From positions 21,065 through 76,335 of the forward strand of contig NZ_JAUNUG010000010.1 in the NCBI RefSeq assembly GCF_030538285.1: a stretch of DNA of 55,271 nucleotides, in the 5' to 3' direction. Made by a program: the position numbers and the translations under genes. Position 1 is the stretch's first letter. Every line of letters begins with the position of its first letter. Below, in pieces: positions 1 to 8,302 of this stretch. A model generated the notes under the pieces. The model saw only the letters and a list, made by a program, of their open reading frames with translations, was not told where the DNA came from and ran no database searches. This stretch comes from Corynebacterium sp. (GTDB lineage Bacteria; Actinomycetota; Actinomycetes; Mycobacteriales; Mycobacteriaceae).

Positions 1-3000
1 ATGAGGCGGGTAACGCTTCTACCGAGACGTTCACGATCACTGTTGAGGCGGCTGATACCACGGCGCCGGTGATTTCTCCGATTGAGGATGTCATTGGTAC
101 TGAGGGTGCGCTGATTGATCCGGTCACTGTGGTGACCGATGATCCGGATGCGACGGTGACGGTGGAGGGTCTGCCGGAGGGTGTGACCTTCGATCCGGCT
201 ACCGGTGAGATCACGGGTACTCCGACTGTTCCGGGTACGTATGAGGTGGTTGTGACGGCTACGGATGAGGCGGGTAACGCTTCTACCGAGACGTTCACGA
301 TCACTGTTGAGGCGGCTGAGACGACTCCGGATGAGCCGAGCATCAACCCGGGTACCGCTGTCGATGAGGTGCCGAATGATGGCACTGGCAAGGTCCTGGA
401 TGACACGATCACTAACCCGACGGATACCACGGTTGGTACGGTGGTTGACCAGGATGGCAACCCGATTGAGGGTGCCACGGTGGATATCGATGCTGATGGC
501 ACGATCACGGTGACGGTGCCGGAGGGTACTGATCCGGGTGATGCTGTTGTGGTGATCACTGATGGTGATACTGAGGTTGGCCGTATCCCGGTGGAGATCG
601 TGGATACGACTCCGACTCCGGAGGCGCCGAGCATTAACCCGGGCACGGTGGTCGATGAGATCCCGGCCGGTGAGCCGACCGACCTCGATGACACGGTGAC
701 CAACCCGACCGACAACATGGGTGGCACTATCACCGACGAGAACGGCAACCCGATCCCGGGCACTGTCGTGGTCGATCCGGATACCGGTGTCATCACTGTG
801 ACGGTGCCGGGCGACACCCCGGCCGGCCCGGTCACCATCCAGATCACCGATGATCAGGGCAACCCGGTCGGCGATCCGATCAACGCCACCGTCACCACGG
901 ACACCCCGACGGAGACGATTGCTGACACCCTCAACCCGTCTTACCCGACGGGCACCACGGTTCAGCAGGCTCCGGAAACCCCGGTTACCGTTGCGCCGAC
1001 TGAGAACGGCAACCCCCTTCCTGCTGAGCAGGTTGCAGGGTTTACCCAGATGGCAGGTTGGCCGGCTGATGCTGGGTGGGCTTCTCTTGATATCACCACC
1101 GGTGAGATCACCCTGAACCCGACCCTGGCTGTCGCTCCGGACACTTACGATTTCCCGGTCCAGGTGCGCTACACCGACGGCTCCACGGATCTCCTCGTCC
1201 TGACTGTCGAGGTCACAGAAGCTCCGGAGATCAACTCCGAAGCGGACCTCAACCAGCCGGTGTACAACGCGGACTCCGAGGTCGTCCAGGGCGGGGCCAT
1301 CGTTATCCCGGCCCCGGCCAACGCTGATGGAACTCCGCTGCCGGTCAGTGAGGACGGTCTGACTCAGACTACCTTCGATAGGACCGCCGATACCCCGGCG
1401 TGGGTCATTGTCAACACCGATGGTTCTCTGGCGGTTAACCCGCCTGCGGATCTTCCCGCTGGCGAGTACCTGATCCCGGTTCTGGTCACCTACCCGGATG
1501 GCTCCACCGAGACCATTACGGCCCCGGTGACTGTCACTGAGGTCGCTGACACGACTGCTCCGGTCATCGCCCCGATCGCGAACGTCACCGTCACCGAGGA
1601 CGAGCATATCGCTCCGATCACCGTCTCGACGGATGATCCGGATGCGAACGTGACTGTGGCCGGGCTTCCTGAGGGTCTTACCTTCGATGCGGTCACCGGT
1701 CAGATCACTGGTACCCCGACTGTTCCGGGAACCTCCACGGTGACAGTTACGGCCAGCGACGATGCGGGTAACTCTTCTACCGCAACCTTCACCATCACGG
1801 TGGAGGCTGCTGAGACGACTCCGGATGAGCCGAGCATCAACCCGGGTACCGCTGTCGATGAGGTGCCGAATGATGGCACTGGCAAGGTCCTGGATGACAC
1901 GATCACTAACCCGACGGATACCACGGTTGGTACGGTGGTTGACCAGGATGGCAACCCGATTGAGGGTGCCACGGTGGATATCGATGCTGATGGCACGATC
2001 ACGGTGACGGTGCCGGAGGGTACTGATCCGGGTGATGCTGTTGTGGTGATCACTGATGGTGATACTGAGGTTGGCCGTATCCCGGTGGAGATCGTGGATA
2101 CGACTCCGACTCCGGAGGCGCCGAGCATTAACCCGGGCACGGTGGTCGATGAGATCCCGGCCGGTGAGCCGACCGACCTCGATGACACGGTGACCAACCC
2201 GACCGACAACATGGGTGGCACTATCACCGACGAGAACGGCAACCCGATCCCGGGCACTGTCGTGGTCGATCCGGATACCGGTGTCATCACTGTGACGGTG
2301 CCGGGCGACACCCCGGCCGGCCCGGTCACCATCCAGATCACCGATGATCAGGGCAACCCGGTCGGCGATCCGATCAACGCAACCGTCACCACGGACATCC
2401 CGACGGGCTCCATCGCCGACAACACCACCCCGGTGTACATCGGTGGCGATGCTCAACCGGGCACCACGGTGACCATCCCGAACGTCGGCGACGCACTGCC
2501 CGCCGGCACGACGGTCACGGTCGATGAGTCCAACCTGCCTGATGGCTGGGAGGTCTCGGTGGGTGCCGATGGCACCATCACGGTCACTGTCCCGGATACC
2601 GCCCTGCCGGGTGAATCCGTGACGCTGCCGGTCACCATCACCTACTCCGACGGAAGCGTGGACACCGTAATGCCGGCTGTCAACGTCGCCGACGAGACCG
2701 GTGTGGTCCCGGGGGGTTCGAGCAGCGGCCGCTGCATCCTGACCGGTATGGCTGTGGGTCTCCCGTTGCTGTTCCTGATCCCGGTTGGTCTGGCGGATCA
2801 GCTCAACATCCCGGGCATGAACCCGATGATCAATGAGATCCAGCGTTCGCTGCAGGCATCTAACACGCAGCTGCAGAACAACCTGGGTATCTACAACGGT
2901 CCGCAGGCTCAGCTGATCGACCAGATCGGCGCGGAGCTGGGTCGTAACGAGGCGGTCCGCGGTGCTGGCCTGGTCCTGCTGGGTCTCCTCGCCGGCAAGC

Positions 3001-3101
3001 TGCTTCTCGACGCTTGTGCTCCCGGTTCTGCCGGTAGCTCCCTGAGCAGCGTGAGCTCGCTCAGCAGCACGGATGACGGTTCTGCCGTCTCCGACGAGTA
3101 G
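1..3101 (+). CDS. Large repeat-rich secreted surface protein, 5' end outside the window
   Basis: The reading frame is open from the first bases, so the true start lies upstream; an internal ATG at 69 is not the start. The protein is built of beta-rich modules: putative Ig-like (He_PIG) units ending in TFTITVEAA, SINPGT...VDE...TVTVPEGT units, and Rib/alpha-like YPDG units (YTDGST, YPDGSTETITAPV, YSDGS). Asp, Thr and Pro are abundant and the repeats have no Cys. The last about 130 residues differ: GGSSSGRC, a hydrophobic stretch (ILTGMAVGLPLLFLIPVGLA), an amphipathic Gln/Asn-rich part, a second hydrophobic stretch and a Ser-rich tail. There is no LPXTG sorting signal. I infer a cell-surface adhesin or wall protein held by this C-terminal module in the mycolate envelope. 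The repeats contain an exact internal DNA duplication (separate entry). Exact function unknown. Confidence 0.8.
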   Translation, partial: EAGNASTETFTITVEAADTTAPVISPIEDVIGTEGALIDPVTVVTDDPDATVTVEGLPEGVTFDPATGEITGTPTVPGTYEVVVTATDEAGNASTETFTITVEAAETTPDEPSINPGTAVDEVPNDGTGKVLDDTITNPTDTTVGTVVDQDGNPIEGATVDIDADGTITVTVPEGTDPGDAVVVITDGDTEVGRIPVEIVDTTPTPEAPSINPGTVVDEIPAGEPTDLDDTVTNPTDNMGGTITDENGNPIPGTVVVDPDTGVITVTVPGDTPAGPVTIQITDDQGNPVGDPINATVTTDTPTETIADTLNPSYPTGTTVQQAPETPVTVAPTENGNPLPAEQVAGFTQMAGWPADAGWASLDITTGEITLNPTLAVAPDTYDFPVQVRYTDGSTDLLVLTVEVTEAPEINSEADLNQPVYNADSEVVQGGAIVIPAPANADGTPLPVSEDGLTQTTFDRTADTPAWVIVNTDGSLAVNPPADLPAGEYLIPVLVTYPDGSTETITAPVTVTEVADTTAPVIAPIANVTVTEDEHIAPITVSTDDPDANVTVAGLPEGLTFDAVTGQITGTPTVPGTSTVTVTASDDAGNSSTATFTITVEAAETTPDEPSINPGTAVDEVPNDGTGKVLDDTITNPTDTTVGTVVDQDGNPIEGATVDIDADGTITVTVPEGTDPGDAVVVITDGDTEVGRIPVEIVDTTPTPEAPSINPGTVVDEIPAGEPTDLDDTVTNPTDNMGGTITDENGNPIPGTVVVDPDTGVITVTVPGDTPAGPVTIQITDDQGNPVGDPINATVTTDIPTGSIADNTTPVYIGGDAQPGTTVTIPNVGDALPAGTTVTVDESNLPDGWEVSVGADGTITVTVPDTALPGESVTLPVTITYSDGSVDTVMPAVNVADETGVVPGGSSSGRCILTGMAVGLPLLFLIPVGLADQLNIPGMNPMINEIQRSLQASNTQLQNNLGIYNGPQAQLIDQIGAELGRNEAVRGAGLVLLGLLAGKLLLDACAPGSAGSSLSSVSSLSSTDDGSAVSDE
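315..2380 (+). repeat. Exact 572-bp direct duplication inside the surface protein gene (copies 315-886 and 1809-2380)
   Basis: The two copies are offset by 1494 bp (498 codons, in frame) and appear identical base for base, including synonymous positions; the first difference downstream is C887 versus A2381. A second shorter exact repeat has bases 1-55 equal to 265-319 (offset 264 bp, 88 codons). Identity at silent sites points to recent duplication or gene conversion and makes the gene prone to length variation. Confidence 0.85.
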
Positions 3102-3113
3102 TTAGTTCGGCTG

Positions 3114-3153
3114 AAGCGCCCGGTTCCCTTCCTACAAGGGGGCCGGGCGCTTT
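3114..3153 (+). terminator. Rho-independent terminator of the surface protein gene
   Basis: A perfect 10-bp stem (AAGCGCCCGG / CCGGGCGCTT) with extra CCC/GGG pairing inside closes a short loop and ends in TTT. It begins 13 bases after the stop codon. Confidence 0.8.
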
Positions 3154-3189
3154 CGCATGTCCGGGCTACCTGCGGGTTAAGATCGGACC

Positions 3190-4215
3190 ATGACCTCACC
3201 CACCATCCTCCTGCTCGGGGAATCCGAGGAACTCGCGGCTGCTTTTCGACGTCTCGGTGCCCACGTCCACATCGCCCCCGCGGAGGTGGCGGGGGATGGG
3301 GAGGCGGTGCGGGGGATCGTCGATAAGCAGGGCGTTGACCATGTGGTGCCATTGACGGCCCATGTCGACGTCGCCGCACTGCAGGCCTTGGAGGAGGCGG
3401 GTATATCGGTGACTCCTTCGGCGCAGGGTTGCCGGTTGACGGTGGAGCGGGATTCGCTGCGCACGGTCGCCACCGAGGAGCTGGGCCTGCCGACCACTGC
3501 CTATCGTTTCGCGGACACGCGGGAGGAGTTCGCGGAGGCGGTGGCGGAGATGGGGTTTCCGTGCATCGTGAAGCCGGAGACTTTCGGCTCCGGGCACCGG
3601 GTCCTGCGCAGCCCGGAGGACGCACAGTGGCATGACCGGCGCGTGATGGTGGAGCGTTTCATCGATTTCGACCACGAGCTGACCCTGCTGGCCGTGCGCT
3701 CGATCGACCCGGGCACCGGGGAGCTGGCCACCTGGTTCTGTGCGCCTGTCGGGCATACCCACTCCGGTGGGGAGCTGGCGGAGGCGTGGCAGCCGATGGA
3801 GGTTAACCAGGTGGCACTGGAGAATGCGCGATCCCTGGCGGCGCGCATCACCAATGCTCTCGGTGGGCAGGGACTGTTCGCGGTGGAGATGTTCGTTGCG
3901 GGGGAGGATGTCTACTTCTCCGCGGTTACCCCCCGCCCCCATGATTCCGGTGCGGTGACCTTGTGTACACAGCGCTTTTCCCAGTGGGACCTGCACGCCC
4001 GCGCGATTCTGGGCCTGCCGATTGACACCACCCTGGTGTCCCCGGGCGCCTGCACCGTCATCCGAGAGGATCTGGATCTGGCGCGGGCCTTATCCGTCCC
4101 GGAGTCGGATGTCCGCCACTACACGGATTTCCCGCCCCTGGCCCTGGCCACCGCGGATACCGTTGATCAGGCGCGTGACCGGGCCGTTCAGGTGGCGGCC
4201 AGCACCATCGGCTGA
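3190..4215 (+). CDS. purT: PurT-like ATP-grasp protein (formate-dependent GAR transformylase family, divergent)
   Basis: 341 residues; PurT is usually about 390. Order: N-terminal Rossmann-like pre-ATP-grasp domain (about 1-95), ATP-grasp core with IVKPETFGSGH (126-136), the VEMFVAGEDVYFS strand (232-244) and the PRPHDSG loop (249-254), then a short C-terminal part with LALATADTV. These match PurT, which makes formyl-GAR from GAR, formate and ATP in purine synthesis. However, motifs that bind GAR in E. coli PurT look lost: GSGELGKE reads GESEELAA (10-17), the EIEAIAT stretch reads LTAHVDV, and GKPE...RRLG reads SVPE...HYTD. Synteny (a purT gene lies beyond fprA/pta-ackA in C. glutamicum) supports orthology, but the enzyme may have changed substrate. 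Convergent with the next gene; the ends overlap by 28 bp. Confidence 0.7.
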   Translation: MTSPTILLLGESEELAAAFRRLGAHVHIAPAEVAGDGEAVRGIVDKQGVDHVVPLTAHVDVAALQALEEAGISVTPSAQGCRLTVERDSLRTVATEELGLPTTAYRFADTREEFAEAVAEMGFPCIVKPETFGSGHRVLRSPEDAQWHDRRVMVERFIDFDHELTLLAVRSIDPGTGELATWFCAPVGHTHSGGELAEAWQPMEVNQVALENARSLAARITNALGGQGLFAVEMFVAGEDVYFSAVTPRPHDSGAVTLCTQRFSQWDLHARAILGLPIDTTLVSPGACTVIREDLDLARALSVPESDVRHYTDFPPLALATADTVDQARDRAVQVAASTIG

Positions 4216-4649
4216 CGCTGAATGCCACCCAGCTCGAAGGGCTCGCCCTCGGCCCGGAAGCCGTGGCGGGTGTAGAAATCGATCAGCGGGGCCTGCGCGT
4301 CGAGGACGATGTCCCGGTCGGGGAAGGTTTCCTTGGCCATGTTCACGGCGGCCTCCATGAGCTCAGTGGAGATGCCTGTCCCGCGGCCGGCGGGGGAGAG
4401 GCAGATGCGCCCCAGCTTGGCTTTGCCGTCCTCATCGATCACGCGCGCTGCACCGAGAAACGGCATGGGGCGTTCGGAGAGGTCATAGGCCAACAGGTGG
4501 CGGGAGGAGCCGTCGAGGTCTACGTCCTCGATATCGGTATGCGCCCATCCCTGCTCGGTGACGAAGACCTCGGCGCGGAGCTTGAGCAACGCGTGGATCT
4601 CGGAGGCGGAGAGGTCGAAGAAGCGGGACACGATGAAGTAGGTGTTCAC
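4188..4649 (-). CDS. GNAT family N-acetyltransferase, ElaA-like (copy 1)
   Basis: 153 residues from a GTG start at 4649 (an in-frame GTG at 4658 is the alternative; there is no early ATG). It shows the ElaA-like pattern: LLKLRAEVFVTEQ near the N-terminus, the acetyl-CoA loop LSPAGRGTGIS (about 84-94) and LDAQAPLIDFYTRHGF (about 116-131) near the end. It probably transfers an acetyl group from acetyl-CoA to a small molecule or amine; the substrate is unknown. It is the last gene of an fprA-GNAT-GNAT operon and is clearly paralogous to the GNAT gene just upstream. No terminator is seen after it. Confidence 0.8.
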   Translation of the reverse strand: MNTYFIVSRFFDLSASEIHALLKLRAEVFVTEQGWAHTDIEDVDLDGSSRHLLAYDLSERPMPFLGAARVIDEDGKAKLGRICLSPAGRGTGISTELMEAAVNMAKETFPDRDIVLDAQAPLIDFYTRHGFRAEGEPFELGGIQRQPMVLAAT

Positions 4650-4671
4650 ACCCCACACCGTATCCGTGAAA

Positions 4672-5100
4672 CTAGCTGCGTGCGCGGCGCATAGGCTGGT
4701 GGGGGACGCCGGCGTCGTCGAAAAGCGAGCCGAAGGCGTGGAAACCGTAACGCTCGTAGTAGGGGACGAGGGGGGCTTGGGCGTCGAGAAGCATTTCGCG
4801 CCCGGCGCCGAGTTCCAGCGCTTTAGCCATGATCTCGCCCGCCACCCCGGTGCCGCGCGCGGCCGGGACCAGGCAGAAACGGCCGAACTGCCAGGCATTG
4901 CCGACCGGGAATAACCGGGCCGTGCCGAGCAGCTGATCCCCGGACCAGGCGCAGATGTGCACAGTGTCGGGTAGGGCGTCGGTGTCGTCGATCTCGGCGT
5001 AGGTGCAGGCCTGCTCGTGGACGAAGACGTCGACGCGGAGCTTGTACAGCGCATGTACCTGCAGTGGACTCAGCTCGGTGAGCGGCCCGGCAGTGAGCAC
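4672..5100 (-). CDS. GNAT family N-acetyltransferase, ElaA-like (copy 2)
   Basis: 142 residues, GTG start at 5100, one base after the fprA stop, so probably translationally coupled to it. Motifs run parallel to the neighbouring copy: LYKLRVDVFVHEQ, LVPAARGTGVAGEI (acetyl-CoA loop) and LDAQAPLVPYYERYGF. The fold and cofactor are well supported; the substrate is not known. The tandem pair most likely arose by duplication, and the copies have diverged well beyond recent identity. Confidence 0.8.
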   Translation of the reverse strand: MLTAGPLTELSPLQVHALYKLRVDVFVHEQACTYAEIDDTDALPDTVHICAWSGDQLLGTARLFPVGNAWQFGRFCLVPAARGTGVAGEIMAKALELGAGREMLLDAQAPLVPYYERYGFHAFGSLFDDAGVPHQPMRRARS

Positions 5101-5101
5101 G

Positions 5102-6463
5102 CTAAGCCTCCGGCTGGGAGGAGGCGATCATCTCATCCCACTCGACGATCTTCTTGCGCTCTCGGCCCTCGGCCTCACCGAGTGCGCGCTCAGCGGCGTC
5201 CAGGTTATGCCAACCATCCCAGGTGGTCACGGCGATGCCGCGCTCCTTGAGCAGGTCGAGGATGGCGTCGGCCTCTGGGCGGGTGGGGGCGTCGAGCAGG
5301 CCGGCCGCGAAGTCCTCCAGCAGCATGCCGGTGGTGTCCTTCGCATCGGACTTCGTGTTGCCGATCAGGCCGACCGGACCGCGCTTGATCCAGCCGGTGG
5401 CGTACAGGCCCTTGACCGGAGCTTCCGTGGCGGGATCGAAGACGCGGCCACCATCGTTGGGGATCACGGCGGCCTCATCATCGAAGGGCACCCCCTCAAC
5501 AGCCTCGGAGCGGTAACCCACGGCGCGGTAGACGGACTGCACCTCCCAGGTGGTGAAATCGCCGGTGCCGCGGACGCTGCCGGTGCCGTCGAGCTCAGTG
5601 CGCTCGGTCTTCAGGCCCACGACATGGCCGTCCTCGCCGAGGATCTCCACCGGGGACTCGAAGAAGTGCAGGTAGAGCTTGTGCGGGGCACCCTTCGGCT
5701 CGCGGATGGCGTAGCCCTCCAGGGTCTGGCACACCAGATCCACGGACTTGGATTCGCGGCGGGCGGCCTCGGAGGCGGCGTCGTAATCGATGTCCTCCGG
5801 GTCCACGATGACCTCGACGTTGTCGGAGTGATCGAGCTCCTTGAGCTCCAGCGGCGTGAACTTCGCCTGCGCCGGACCGCGGCGGCCGAAGACGTGGACC
5901 TCCTTGACCGCGGAGCGGGACAGGTTCTCGTAGACGTTGTCCGGGATCTCGGTCACCTTGAGCTCATCCGCCGTCTTGGCCAGGATGCGGGCGATATCGA
6001 GCGCGACGTTACCCACGCCGATGACACCGACCTTCTCCGCCGTGAGATCCCAGTTGCGGGCGAAATCCGGGTTGCCGTCGTAGAAACCGACGAACTCGCC
6101 GGCACCGAAGGAACCATCCAGATCAGAACCAGGGATGCGCAGTTCGCGGTCACCGGTGGCGCCGGTGGAGAAGACGATCGCGTCGTAGTAGTCACGCATC
6201 TCGTCGACGGTGATGTCCTTACCGATCTCAATGTTGCCCAACAGGCGGATCTCCGGCTGATCCAGCACCTTGTGCAGCGACTTCACAATGCCCTTAATGC
6301 GCGGATGATCCGGCGCCACACCATAACGGATGAGGCCGAAGGGGGCGGGCATCCGCTCGAAAAGGTCGACGGTCACATCCTCCCCGGACTTCACCAGCAG
6401 ATCCGAGGCATAGATACCGGCGGGGCCGGCACCGACAACGGCGACGCGCAGGGGGCGGGACAT
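5102..6463 (-). CDS. fprA: Ferredoxin/adrenodoxin-type NADP+ reductase FprA
   Basis: 453 residues from ATG 6463 (MSRPLRVAVV), preceded by an AAAGGA ribosome site; the frame stays open further up but lacks family sequence there. FAD-binding GAGPAGIYAS at about 11-20, NADP-binding VIGVGNVALDIARIL at about 147-161, and the ATGDRELRIPG and GLYATGWIKRGPVGLIGNT stretches typical of mycobacterial FprA and adrenodoxin reductase. It moves electrons between NADPH and a ferredoxin in the cytoplasm. It is first in an operon with two acetyltransferases and divergent from pta-ackA, as in C. glutamicum. Confidence 0.92.
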   Translation of the reverse strand: MSRPLRVAVVGAGPAGIYASDLLVKSGEDVTVDLFERMPAPFGLIRYGVAPDHPRIKGIVKSLHKVLDQPEIRLLGNIEIGKDITVDEMRDYYDAIVFSTGATGDRELRIPGSDLDGSFGAGEFVGFYDGNPDFARNWDLTAEKVGVIGVGNVALDIARILAKTADELKVTEIPDNVYENLSRSAVKEVHVFGRRGPAQAKFTPLELKELDHSDNVEVIVDPEDIDYDAASEAARRESKSVDLVCQTLEGYAIREPKGAPHKLYLHFFESPVEILGEDGHVVGLKTERTELDGTGSVRGTGDFTTWEVQSVYRAVGYRSEAVEGVPFDDEAAVIPNDGGRVFDPATEAPVKGLYATGWIKRGPVGLIGNTKSDAKDTTGMLLEDFAAGLLDAPTRPEADAILDLLKERGIAVTTWDGWHNLDAAERALGEAEGRERKKIVEWDEMIASSQPEA

Positions 6464-6928
6464 GATGATGGGACATCCTTTGTGCTCGGGGCAGACTTTC
6501 CTGTCCATAGTACTGACCTCTTTCTACGTCGCCGCATTCCCTCACGGGGGTAACGCAGGGGTGTGCCCCAGGGCACTGTTTCGCGGTGGATTCGCGGAAA
6601 TTTGCAGGATTGTCACGCGGGTTGGGGAGGTGACCCACGCCTCGTGCCGCGGCGAGCGGGCACAATTCCAACCCTCCTGTGGGCTCGCGTGATGGCGGGG
6701 TGTTTATGCGGGTTTTCCAGGTCTTTGTTGTGCTTATCGACGTCCGCGTGGCCCCTTCCTTCCCTCTCGCCTTCTTGTGGATTGTCCGGTTATGTCGTGT
6801 TAAGTCTGAAAATTCCTCGCGGTACCAGTGTGGCGGAGGCGACATCCGTTATAGAATGGCGACCGATCCCACACGAGCGGCGATCTGTGTTGCCCCGGAC
6901 ACCCCGCTCAGCGACAGAAAGGTTACGC
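6464..6928. promoter_or_regulatory. 465-bp divergent regulatory region between fprA and pta-ackA
   Basis: No gene is supported here. On the plus strand TATAGAAT at 6850-6857 is a good -10 candidate for pta, without a clear -35. On the minus strand TACTAT near 6508 could serve fprA. G/C runs resembling RamA half sites (ACGGGGGT near 6544, AGGGGTGTGCCCC near 6557) are of interest because RamA, RamB and GlxR control pta-ackA in C. glutamicum, but these matches are weak. One copy of the iterated GRCGTCGATAAGC motif lies at 6732-6744. Confidence 0.4.
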
Positions 6929-8302
6929 ATGTCTGACCCTCGTTCAGCACTGCTCAGTGTCGTCAACCGCAACTTTGACGGTGTCGACGTTGACGGCCTC
7001 GCCGCTTCCCTCGGCCTGAGTGTCCGTCGACTCGACGACCACGAGCCCAAGGTCGGCTCCATCGTCACCGCCGGCATCCTCGACGACGGCCCCGCCCTCG
7101 TCGTCGGTACCGGCAACCTGCAGTTCGACGCCGAGATCGCCGCCGCCCTCGGACTGCCCATCATCCTGCTGACCGATGCCAAGGGCGCCCACGTCCAGCT
7201 GGCGGAACGCCAGATCAAGGCCGTCGACGCCGTCCTCGCGGCAGCTGTCACCGAGGACGGGCTGCGCGACGTCGTCAAGCTGCAGGAAGCCCTGAAGATC
7301 TCCGTCTCCCCGGTCATGTCCCCGCCCGTCTTCGAGTCCTGGCTGCTGGAGCGCGCCAAGGAAGCCAAGGCCCACATCGTCCTCCCCGAGGGCGAAGACG
7401 ACCGCATCCTCCTCGCCGCCGGCCAGCTCCTGGACCGCGACATCGTCGAGCTGACCATCCTGGGCAAGCCCGACGAGATCAAGAACCGCTCCGGCGAGCT
7501 CGGCGTCGACCTGGGCAAGGCCCACATCGTCGACCACCTCACCTCCCCGCTGCTCGACGAATTCGCCGCCGACTTCGCCGAACTGCGCAAGTCCAAGGGC
7601 GTGAGCATCGACGAGGCCCGCGAGACGATGAAAGACATCTCCTACTTCGGCACCATGATGGTCCACAAGGGCCTAGCCGACGGCATGGTCTCCGGCGCCG
7701 CCAACACCACCGCGCACACCATCAAGCCCTCCTTCCAGATCATCAAGACCACCCCGGACGCCTCCGTGGTCTCCTCGATCTTCCTCATGGTCATGCGCGG
7801 CCGCCTCTGGGCCTTCGGTGACTGTGCCGTCAACCCGAACCCCACCGCCGAGCAGCTCGGCGAGATCGCCGTCGTCTCCGCCAAGACCGCCTCCCAGTTC
7901 GGCATCGACCCCCGCGTCGCCATGCTGTCCTACTCCACCGGATCCTCCGGCTCCGGCCCGGACGTGGAGCGCGCCGTGGAGGCCCTCCACAACGCTAAGC
8001 GCATCGACCCCTCCCTCAAGGTGGACGGCCCGCTGCAGTTTGACGCGGCGGTGGACCCGGGCGTCGCAAAGAAGAAGATGCCCGACTCCACCGTCGCCGG
8101 CCAGGCCAACGTCTTCGTCTTCCCCGACCTGGAAGCCGGCAACATCGGCTACAAGACCGCCCAGCGCACCGGCTCCGCCCTCGCCGTCGGACCCATCCTG
8201 CAGGGCCTGAACAAGCCCGTCAACGACCTCTCCCGTGGCGCCACCGTCCCGGACATCGTCAACACCGTCGCAATCACCGCCATCCAGGCCGGAGGAAAAT
8301 AA
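6929..8302 (+). CDS. pta: Phosphate acetyltransferase
   Basis: 457 residues from ATG 6929, with AGAAAGG six bases upstream; the frame is open far upstream but carries no family sequence. It interconverts acetyl-CoA plus phosphate and acetyl phosphate plus CoA. The C-terminal two thirds is the PTA_PTB catalytic domain (SGAANTTAHTIKPS, LSYSTGSSGSG, LQFDAAVDP, ANVFVFPDLEAGNIGYK). Ahead of it is a reduced DRTGG-like domain. The protein is much shorter than the roughly 700-residue enterobacterial Pta and is the usual corynebacterial size. The TAA is followed directly by the ackA ATG, so the two genes form an operon for acetate activation and overflow. Confidence 0.95.
   Translation: MSDPRSALLSVVNRNFDGVDVDGLAASLGLSVRRLDDHEPKVGSIVTAGILDDGPALVVGTGNLQFDAEIAAALGLPIILLTDAKGAHVQLAERQIKAVDAVLAAAVTEDGLRDVVKLQEALKISVSPVMSPPVFESWLLERAKEAKAHIVLPEGEDDRILLAAGQLLDRDIVELTILGKPDEIKNRSGELGVDLGKAHIVDHLTSPLLDEFAADFAELRKSKGVSIDEARETMKDISYFGTMMVHKGLADGMVSGAANTTAHTIKPSFQIIKTTPDASVVSSIFLMVMRGRLWAFGDCAVNPNPTAEQLGEIAVVSAKTASQFGIDPRVAMLSYSTGSSGSGPDVERAVEALHNAKRIDPSLKVDGPLQFDAAVDPGVAKKKMPDSTVAGQANVFVFPDLEAGNIGYKTAQRTGSALAVGPILQGLNKPVNDLSRGATVPDIVNTVAITAIQAGGK

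Noticed and set aside
315-2380. The repeats in the surface gene as a CRISPR array
   Set aside because: The units are long, in frame, protein-coding and lack short repeats with unique spacers. No cas gene is nearby.
5003-6553. A 516-codon plus-strand frame opposite fprA
   Set aside because: Low-complexity shadow of a well-supported gene.
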